Source: Acinetobacter haemolyticus CIP 64.3 = MTCC 9819
GTDB taxonomy: Bacteria > Pseudomonadota > Gammaproteobacteria > Pseudomonadales > Moraxellaceae
Reading direction: 5' to 3'
Assembly: GCF_000369065.1 (NCBI RefSeq)
Contig: NZ_KB849799.1
Coordinates: 493,522 to 557,521, forward strand
DNA: 64,000 nt
Shown piece after piece: positions 58,232 through 64,000 of this stretch. The position numbers and the translations under genes are program-made. Under the pieces are notes generated by a model, which made no database searches, was not told the origin of the DNA, and saw only the letters and a program-made list of their open reading frames with translations. Position 1 is the first letter of the stretch; each line of letters opens with the position of its first letter.

Positions 58232-60247
58232 TTATTGCTTATACAAGCCATGATCAACAAGATGCTGACGAAGGATTCGACGTAACTCAAGTATTGCTTC
58301 AGGCGTTTCTTGAATAGAATGTCCGCCATGCAAAACTTTTTCTGAAACTGCTCCATCTAAGTGAGCACTTTTATATGGGACGATTCCATCTGTGATGACA
58401 TTTGGATCATCACTTTTAGTAATGTTGCCTAAAATAGAGTGGAACACTAGACCTTTTTCAGGTGGAACATCGGCAGTTAACTCCATAAATTTCGATTTTT
58501 TACTTAAATCACTAGGCCCATTTTGGATGACATCATTAGTCAGTGTTTTCACGAAATCTTTAAGATCCATATCATCACTGGTAAGTGTGTCTGCTAAAGT
58601 TGTGAGAAAAGTTGCAGGTAAACGGATAATTTTCCGCGCAGCTAAGGTAAACCAACGGTCAGCATAATCAGTTCCACGATGGGGCGACGCTAAGAAAACA
58701 GCTCGATTAAAGTTATGAATTGGTTTCATCTTTAATCGCTCACTAATAACAGGATGCTTTCTGAGCTGGGCTTGCTGACGGCTGGTCATCATTGCTAAAG
58801 CTTGTTTCGATAGATCTACATCGCTTACCAGTAAACGGCTAATGATACCCCCCATACTATGACCGATTAAAACAGCATCTTTTGCAGCAGCATCTCTAGG
58901 ATTCAATGATGAAAAAGCCTGTTTCAATAATGCATAGGTCTGAAAGCGACTTTCTAAGATAGGCATATTGGTTGAATAGAAAACTTGCCATACTTGATAG
59001 TTTTCACGCAAAACTGGATCACCCATAATATCGTTGGTAACCGCAATCCATGCTTCAGGACTGCTCGCCAAACCATGTATTAATACGATAACTTTTTTAT
59101 TCGGATTATAAGGTTCCAACATATAAAGATGCGGCATGGTGAGATGCTGGTCACGGTCAATCAACGAAAGATAAGCAGCTGCACGTAGATTGTTTTCTGC
59201 TAACCATAGGCCGTAAGGCGCAGAAAAGTTTGCGGCAAGTGAGTAGGCTTTGCCTGCGATATTGACTCTTTCAGTGTTGTAAGGATCATAAACTTTAATT
59301 TCAAAATTTGGGTTATTTAAAACATCTTCCACACTGGCAGTTGCTTGTTTAGGTTGAGCAATGATTGTCGCTGCCAAATAACGTGCTTTATGAATATTGG
59401 GGTTAGTGCCATTTGGATATTTATAATTCAGAGGATCAAGAATATATTTATTTTCCCCATGATTGGCTTCTGAGGACGGGAAGACCGCCACAAAATCAGA
59501 ACCAAAACCATCTCTGCGGTTAATGGCTCTTAACCCTGAAAAATTCATATTATAGCTAGAAACAAATTGTTCAAGCTGTTGAACATTTTGCAGGCGTTGA
59601 TAAGATTCGATATCGATCGTATAGATACTTTTACCAATTTTAATTGTTGGGGTAATGGTTTTAGATGGATTTCGAAGACTGTGTACATTAACTAATTTGG
59701 TTAGTGCTTGATTATAGAAATCTCGAATTTGAACTTGTCGGTTATCAAAAATACGTTCTTGTGGTTGACGACTTGTTTTGAATAAATATGCATAGCTATA
59801 TCGAATACTTTTATCTAAGGACTCAAGTTCTTGATCTAGACACTTTTCATAGTTTTGTTGAATGACTTTCTGTTCTTCTTCTTTACGATGTTTGCTTAGC
59901 TTACTAATTTTACAATCCGAAGATTCAGATAATGACAATGCTTTAGCGAGATACAATTCGCTTGCAGTTGATAAGAGCTGTTCATCTAAAATTTGTGGGA
60001 TTTTGTGTAAATCAGCGACACAGTCATTTGGTGTTTGGGTGCAGACTTTAGCTTCTTTACCAGACATGGAGAGGACATTCAGACTGGCTTCGCTTAATTT
60101 TTTATGCGTTAAAATGCTATTACGTTCATTGGCGATGGTTACATTTATCGCTTGTTGCTTTAGACTGACGACTTGGCAACCACTCACCATGATTGCACTG
60201 AGTAGACTAACAATAAATAAAGATTTATTCGGTTGAAATGCAAACAT
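58232..60247 (-). CDS. Large lipoprotein alpha/beta hydrolase, copy 2
   Basis: The 671-residue protein has a lipobox MVSGC near residue 24 and the same order of blocks as the product of 25425-27320: an unknown N-terminal region with RIFDNRQVQIRDFYNQAL and SYNMNFSGLRAINRRDG, then VIVLIHGLASSPEAW, DIMGDPVLRENYQVW, GHSMGG as nucleophile elbow, ASPHRGTDYADRWF and GGHSIQETPEAI with the probable catalytic His. The two proteins are clear paralogues. The role is unknown; esterase or lipase action at the cell envelope is inferred. Confidence 0.82.
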   Translation of the reverse strand: MFAFQPNKSLFIVSLLSAIMVSGCQVVSLKQQAINVTIANERNSILTHKKLSEASLNVLSMSGKEAKVCTQTPNDCVADLHKIPQILDEQLLSTASELYLAKALSLSESSDCKISKLSKHRKEEEQKVIQQNYEKCLDQELESLDKSIRYSYAYLFKTSRQPQERIFDNRQVQIRDFYNQALTKLVNVHSLRNPSKTITPTIKIGKSIYTIDIESYQRLQNVQQLEQFVSSYNMNFSGLRAINRRDGFGSDFVAVFPSSEANHGENKYILDPLNYKYPNGTNPNIHKARYLAATIIAQPKQATASVEDVLNNPNFEIKVYDPYNTERVNIAGKAYSLAANFSAPYGLWLAENNLRAAAYLSLIDRDQHLTMPHLYMLEPYNPNKKVIVLIHGLASSPEAWIAVTNDIMGDPVLRENYQVWQVFYSTNMPILESRFQTYALLKQAFSSLNPRDAAAKDAVLIGHSMGGIISRLLVSDVDLSKQALAMMTSRQQAQLRKHPVISERLKMKPIHNFNRAVFLASPHRGTDYADRWFTLAARKIIRLPATFLTTLADTLTSDDMDLKDFVKTLTNDVIQNGPSDLSKKSKFMELTADVPPEKGLVFHSILGNITKSDDPNVITDGIVPYKSAHLDGAVSEKVLHGGHSIQETPEAILELRRILRQHLVDHGLYKQ

Positions 60248-60317
60248 GATGGATCAGCACGGTAGGCTTGGATGTTATTTATAATACGAAAAATTAATGT
60301 TTTTTCAATGTAAAAAA

Positions 60318-60342
60318 AATAGACTGCTCAGGGCAGTCTATT
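60318..60342 (-). terminator. Terminator of the TPR-like lipoprotein gene
   Basis: AATAGACTGC and GCAGTCTATT form a 10-bp stem around TCAGG, 18 bases beyond the stop on the minus strand, with an A/T-rich tail. Confidence 0.78.
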
Positions 60343-60360
60343 TATTCAAGAAATAAAAAA

Positions 60361-61260
60361 TTAATTCATCACTTGCCATACGTTCCAGCGCTTACCAGAT
60401 TCAATTTCACGAATTAAACGATCTGCGACTTCAGCCTCATCAGGGAACTTAATTTTATAGTTTCTGAGAGTTTGAATTGCATTTCTTTTTTGCTCTAACC
60501 ACAAATAGTTGTTTGCAGCAGAAAGATATGCTTCTTGTACACCGCCTTTAATTGCTTTATCTAAATAAGGGATAGCTTCGCGCTGACCACCACCCTCAGA
60601 CAAGCCAAATCCAAACCAGAAATTGGTTTCAGGATCATTTGGACTCATCGCAAGAATACGTTGTGCATAGTTTAATGACTTGGAGGTGTATGATGTTCCT
60701 AGATCAAGGTTGCGTGCCATGACGCTGGCTTTAAATGCACGAGACAATACATCAAATGATGCATTCGGTTTTTCTGCGAGCGCATCCAGCTTATGTGTGA
60801 TTTCTTTGAGCTTAGTTTCATAACCTTTACGTTCTTGGCGTTCAGTAAAACGTGGCGGATAGTGACGCGCTTTACCTTCGACAAGCTGTAAGAAATCATC
60901 AATCTCAGTCACATCAACTTCATTTTCACCCGCAAGCACCGCATATTTGACATTACGTTGTTTACTATCGATCGTCGGAATAATAATTTTGTTTACATCT
61001 AAAGTCATTGATTTAGATGGATCACTTTGAAGAGAAACTACCATTTTAGTCACTGGTTGTGCAGCAGCTTCTTTGATAGCTAACTCAAAACTCGGTGGTG
61101 CATCGTATTGAATTGGATTTAAAGCATAGAATGCTGGAGTAGGATCAGGTTCTTTAAATACAAATGGCTCAGCAACATTTTCTTTTTTTGTTGGAGCTAC
61201 GCCACAAGCCGTTAGAAAAGTGGTTGAAAGTACAAGTAATGCCAAGGGCTTAAAATTCAT
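60361..61260 (-). CDS. TPR-like lipoprotein
   Basis: The 299-residue product has a lipobox FLTAC (Cys19) and, from about residue 150, helical repeats like tetratricopeptide units: SYTSKSLNYAQRILAMSPNDPETNFWFGFGLSEGGGQREAIPYLDKAIKGG, then EAYLSAANNYLWLEQKRNAIQTLRNYK. Function unknown; such proteins often act as envelope assembly scaffolds. It lies between two envelope or metabolic genes, separated from cysE by a terminator-like hairpin. Confidence 0.75.
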   Translation of the reverse strand: MNFKPLALLVLSTTFLTACGVAPTKKENVAEPFVFKEPDPTPAFYALNPIQYDAPPSFELAIKEAAAQPVTKMVVSLQSDPSKSMTLDVNKIIIPTIDSKQRNVKYAVLAGENEVDVTEIDDFLQLVEGKARHYPPRFTERQERKGYETKLKEITHKLDALAEKPNASFDVLSRAFKASVMARNLDLGTSYTSKSLNYAQRILAMSPNDPETNFWFGFGLSEGGGQREAIPYLDKAIKGGVQEAYLSAANNYLWLEQKRNAIQTLRNYKIKFPDEAEVADRLIREIESGKRWNVWQVMN

Positions 61261-61299
61261 GATCTACATCCATTAATTTTAGTAAGAGGATAAAAATGA

Positions 61300-61332
61300 T
61301 TGGTTCCGCTAGTCTAGGAAAAGCGGAACCAA
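61300..61332 (-). terminator. Terminator of cysE
   Basis: On the minus strand, TTGGTTCCGCT and AGCGGAACCAA form an 11-bp stem with an 11-base loop, followed by a T-rich stretch, 34 bp after the cysE stop. Confidence 0.8.
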
Positions 61333-61365
61333 CTTGCAATGTACGAGATGTTATATTTTTTTAAC

Positions 61366-62187
61366 TTACTCAGTTTTAAAGGTTGTACTTTGCGCTTCAC
61401 ATTCACGACGTACTTCTTCGATGATTTTTAATTCTTCTTTACTATATGGTTGAGTTTTAGAATTCTGACCGTTAAAAGTCGGATCAAGCAGAGATAGTCT
61501 TTGGCAAAGTGTATTCATACGCTTTTCATTCTTTTGCATGCGATCAAGCAATACCCGAATGCCTTCTAGAATCGGATCGGATTGATCTTCGGTTGTCGCA
61601 TACGGTTCGAAACCAATACTCTCTGCATAATCACGTCGTAAAGCTTCTTGTTCTGTCTGTTCTTTGGTGTTTTGTTGTTTAAAGATATAGCGGGCAGGAC
61701 TACCCACCGCAGTAACGCCTGCAGGAACTTCCTTCGTAACAACAGCATTCGATCCAACTTTTGCACCTTTATGAACGGTGAAAGGGCCTAAGATCTTCGC
61801 ACCTGCACCAACCACCACACCATCTTCTAAGGTTGGATGACGCTTACCTTTATTCCATGTGGTACCACCCAGTGTAACGCCATGATATAGGGTGACGTCA
61901 TTCCCAATTTCAGCAGTTTCACCAATCACGACCCCCATGCCATGATCAATGAAAAAGCGTTTACCAATTTTTGCACCAGGGTGAATTTCAATACCAGTGG
62001 CAAAACGGCTGAAAGAGGAGAGTAAACGTGCAGTCCCTTTAAACTCTTTTTTCCAGAGTTCATGCGCCATACGATGCATGATTAATGCATGAATTCCTGG
62101 GTAAGTGGTTAAAACTTCAAGCGTATTGCGTGCCGCAGGATCACGTGCAAATACAGCCTCAATATCTTCTTTAAGCTGTTTAATCAT
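61366..62187 (-). CDS. cysE: Serine O-acetyltransferase
   Basis: CysE acetylates serine for cysteine synthesis. The 273-residue protein has a helical N-terminus and left-handed beta-helix hexapeptide repeats: [41 protein letters not shown], then [34 protein letters not shown], with the His of HGVTLGG at the active site. The C-terminal extension is longer than in classical CysE. It overlaps trmJ by four bases (ATGA), so the two are translationally coupled. Confidence 0.93.
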   Translation of the reverse strand: MIKQLKEDIEAVFARDPAARNTLEVLTTYPGIHALIMHRMAHELWKKEFKGTARLLSSFSRFATGIEIHPGAKIGKRFFIDHGMGVVIGETAEIGNDVTLYHGVTLGGTTWNKGKRHPTLEDGVVVGAGAKILGPFTVHKGAKVGSNAVVTKEVPAGVTAVGSPARYIFKQQNTKEQTEQEALRRDYAESIGFEPYATTEDQSDPILEGIRVLLDRMQKNEKRMNTLCQRLSLLDPTFNGQNSKTQPYSKEELKIIEEVRRECEAQSTTFKTE

Positions 62188-63020
62188 TTGTTATGATCCT
62201 CCGATTGAGATTTTTTCCATGAACCATTTGCCAAAGACTGAACACGACTAAAAACACCGCGTAATAAATGATATTCCATACGATCTAATTGTATCCTTCC
62301 GAATAAACGACGCAAGCGTAAAGGGAGTAAACGGGGATTATCAGGATCTAAAAACTCAATTTCAGTCAACATTTTCTCAAAATGAGGATAAAACTCTTCC
62401 ATTTGCTGTTGGGTTACAAGCGGTTCGTCCCATTGCATGGTTTGCTGTTGTTTAAGTTGCATTTGCTCATTTGATGTGTCAACCACTGGACTGATTTGCT
62501 CCAGTGCCGCCATTCTTAACTCGTAGCATACAACTTGAATGGCTTGTGCGACATTTAACACACCATATTCAGGATTTACAGGAATTGTTAAATGATAATT
62601 GGCGAGGGCGAGCTCCTCATTTGTCAGACCACGGTCTTCACGACCAAAAACAATAGCAATGTTTTGCTGTTGTGACGCCGCGTGAAGTGCTTCTTTTGCT
62701 GCTGGTCTTACATCTAATAATGGCCACGGTATGGTACGACTACGAGCACTGGTTCCAAACACCAGATGACAATCTTGAATCGCTTGTTCGAGTGTTTCTA
62801 CAATGTCGATATGTTCGATTAGATCTTGTGCGCCTGCCGCCAAGGCATCAATATCTGGGTGAGGATATGTTTTAGGTGCGACTAAAACTAATTTGGATAA
62901 TCCCATGGTTTTCATCGCACGTAAAGCGCTACCAATATTTGCAGGGAGAGTTGTATTGACCATAACAATACGGACATGATCCAAAGGTTTGGTCATATTA
63001 TTTTGCTCAAACTGATTCAT
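62184..63020 (-). CDS. trmJ: tRNA (cytidine/uridine-32-2'-O)-methyltransferase
   Basis: TrmJ methylates the ribose of nucleotide 32 in tRNA. The 278-residue SPOUT enzyme has the N-terminal [26 protein letters not shown] block and the knot motifs [17 protein letters not shown] and [21 protein letters not shown]. It follows dnaE in the same direction by 13 bp and precedes cysE with a four-base overlap, an order seen elsewhere as trmJ next to metabolic genes. The start has GGATGA close upstream. Confidence 0.92.
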   Translation of the reverse strand: MNQFEQNNMTKPLDHVRIVMVNTTLPANIGSALRAMKTMGLSKLVLVAPKTYPHPDIDALAAGAQDLIEHIDIVETLEQAIQDCHLVFGTSARSRTIPWPLLDVRPAAKEALHAASQQQNIAIVFGREDRGLTNEELALANYHLTIPVNPEYGVLNVAQAIQVVCYELRMAALEQISPVVDTSNEQMQLKQQQTMQWDEPLVTQQQMEEFYPHFEKMLTEIEFLDPDNPRLLPLRLRRLFGRIQLDRMEYHLLRGVFSRVQSLANGSWKKSQSEDHNK

Positions 63021-63033
63021 ATATCATCCAAAT

Positions 63034-64000
63034 TTAAGAATATTGAGAAACTTCGGCTTGATAAAGATCCAAGGCTTCATCCATAGACATATTTTCAGGC
63101 GGTGTTGCGACAGTGCTAACTTTAGGTTTTTCAATTGCTTTGGCAGCTTTTGATTTCACTTGATATTCGATGAAAATAGCATCTTTTCCAAAATAATCAC
63201 GTAATTTAGCGAGCAATTCATCTTGAGGGGCAACTTTCCATTGCGGTCCAAGATGTAATTCAGCATAGGCAAAGCTTTGTTCAATTTGTAACTGTAAACC
63301 AATATGTTGACTCATATCGACATTACAATAAGGAAGCAGAATAGCTTGTAGATCTTTGGCTAAGGATTTGGTCATTAAATCAGGGCTTAGCTGTACTTGA
63401 ATACTTTGAGCACGCTTTTGGCGGATATCATTTAAACTAAATGCTTTGCTTAAACGGGCCATTGGGCGATCATAGCCTTCACGTTCATAGATTTCGCCTT
63501 CGACTACAACGACTTGTTCGAGTCGAACAATATCTTTGTAACGTTGGAAACGTTCATGATTGCAACTGATTTCTACACGTGCAGTGCCATCATCTAAGGT
63601 GATCATAATTCGATTCGGGAAGTTAGCAATATCTACGACTAACCCTGCAAAAACAGTTGTGACCCCTCGACGTGTCGGTGTAAGTTCATTTAATTTGGCT
63701 GGAATAAAGGCTTTTAACTCTTGGCGATAAACATCAATCGGATGTCCTGTCAAATACAGTCCGAGCGTATCTTTTTCACCTTTTAAACGAACTTCATCAG
63801 ACCAAGGCTTCACAGGTTTGGCTGGCTTTCGTTGAACTTCTTCAACTTCACCAAACAGATCCATAATTCCTGTTTCTCGGTTACTACGTGCTTGCTCAGC
63901 TGCTTGTACGGCTTCTGGAAGTTGCGCCATCAAGCTTGAGCGTTCTATGCCGAGACAATCTAATGCACCGGCACGGATAAGCGCTTCTAAGGTACGTTTG
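63034..64000 (-). CDS. dnaE: DNA polymerase III alpha subunit, C-terminal part (5' end outside window)
   Basis: The minus-strand frame is open to the right edge: the end of the window still reads KRTLEALIRAGALDCLG, a DnaE segment. The C-terminal part shows SNRETGIMDLFGE, LYLTGHPIDVY and the OB domain (VVDIANFPNRIMITLDDGTARVEISC), followed by the region that binds the clamp and the tau subunit. Length beyond this point is as expected for DnaE. The catalytic PHP and palm parts lie outside. Confidence 0.94.
   Translation of the reverse strand, partial: KRTLEALIRAGALDCLGIERSSLMAQLPEAVQAAEQARSNRETGIMDLFGEVEEVQRKPAKPVKPWSDEVRLKGEKDTLGLYLTGHPIDVYRQELKAFIPAKLNELTPTRRGVTTVFAGLVVDIANFPNRIMITLDDGTARVEISCNHERFQRYKDIVRLEQVVVVEGEIYEREGYDRPMARLSKAFSLNDIRQKRAQSIQVQLSPDLMTKSLAKDLQAILLPYCNVDMSQHIGLQLQIEQSFAYAELHLGPQWKVAPQDELLAKLRDYFGKDAIFIEYQVKSKAAKAIEKPKVSTVATPPENMSMDEALDLYQAEVSQYS

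Overview
The window looks like chromosomal DNA of an Acinetobacter-type gammaproteobacterium. It is AT-rich, and the gene content and order fit that group: coq7, folB/folK, prfA-prmC, glyA, queF, rodA-mltB-rlpA, sthA, lipA (lipoyl synthase), hrpA, ahpF, cysE-trmJ and dnaE, plus a family I lipase with its foldase, several GHSxG lipoprotein hydrolases, a TMEM175 channel, DUF1275 and XapX proteins. The genus is inferred from protein style, not from a marker gene.

Layout. 1-7.35 kb: the N-terminal part of a TamA-like outer-membrane protein, an LplT-type MFS carrier with coq7 (ubiquinone), a DUF2799 lipoprotein, the overlapping folB-folK pair, a UbiB/ABC1 kinase and MoeB. 7.4-8.6 kb: a very short orphan type I-F CRISPR array (four 28-bp repeats, three 32-bp spacers) and a secreted PDZ protein. 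8.7-12.1 kb: lipase, its Lif chaperone and a divergent AraC regulator. 12.2-15.6 kb: an exported Mn-type superoxide dismutase with a Fur box, an SDR dehydrogenase, a second AraC regulator and a PaiB-like protein. 15.6-19.7 kb: prmC-prfA, a glycine-zipper protein and glyA. 19.9-25.4 kb: hypothetical genes, a lipoprotein lipase, an ExoX-like nuclease, tRNA-Arg(CCG) and an MFS exporter. 25.4-34 kb: a large lipoprotein hydrolase, TMEM175, DUF1275, then a porin/XapX/amidohydrolase/isochorismatase group with a divergent LysR regulator. 34-41.3 kb: an ABC-2 transporter translationally coupled to queF, an unknown gene, and a wall-shape block (rodA, mltB, rlpA). 41.3-47.8 kb: DUF3465, sthA, lipoyl synthase, a duplicated DUF4394 lipoprotein and a FabH-like ketosynthase. 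56.6-64 kb: ahpF, a second copy of the large lipoprotein hydrolase, a TPR-like lipoprotein, cysE, trmJ and the C-terminal part of dnaE.

The strongest anomaly is 50.9-56.6 kb. The helicase gene hrpA, read on the minus strand, runs cleanly up to about 50.88 kb and then stops matching, just before its DEAH ATPase core. What follows is about 5.4-5.7 kb in which no frame on either strand stays open for more than about 80 codons. It has no recognisable gene, transposase, integrase, RNA gene or repeat array, and the missing hrpA 5' part does not reappear before ahpF. In a genome where other gene-free gaps here are under 400 bp this is exceptional. It behaves statistically like unselected sequence of host-like composition. 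I could not identify a system in it. A replacement by foreign or decayed DNA, a large non-coding element, and an assembly or artificial sequence are all open.

Start codons were moved from the longest open frame to internal starts where a ribosome binding site or family conservation supported it (for example the PaiB-adjacent, sthA, DUF962, ahpF, ABC ATPase, MltB and MFS genes). Many gene ends are marked by clear hairpin-plus-T terminators, listed separately.
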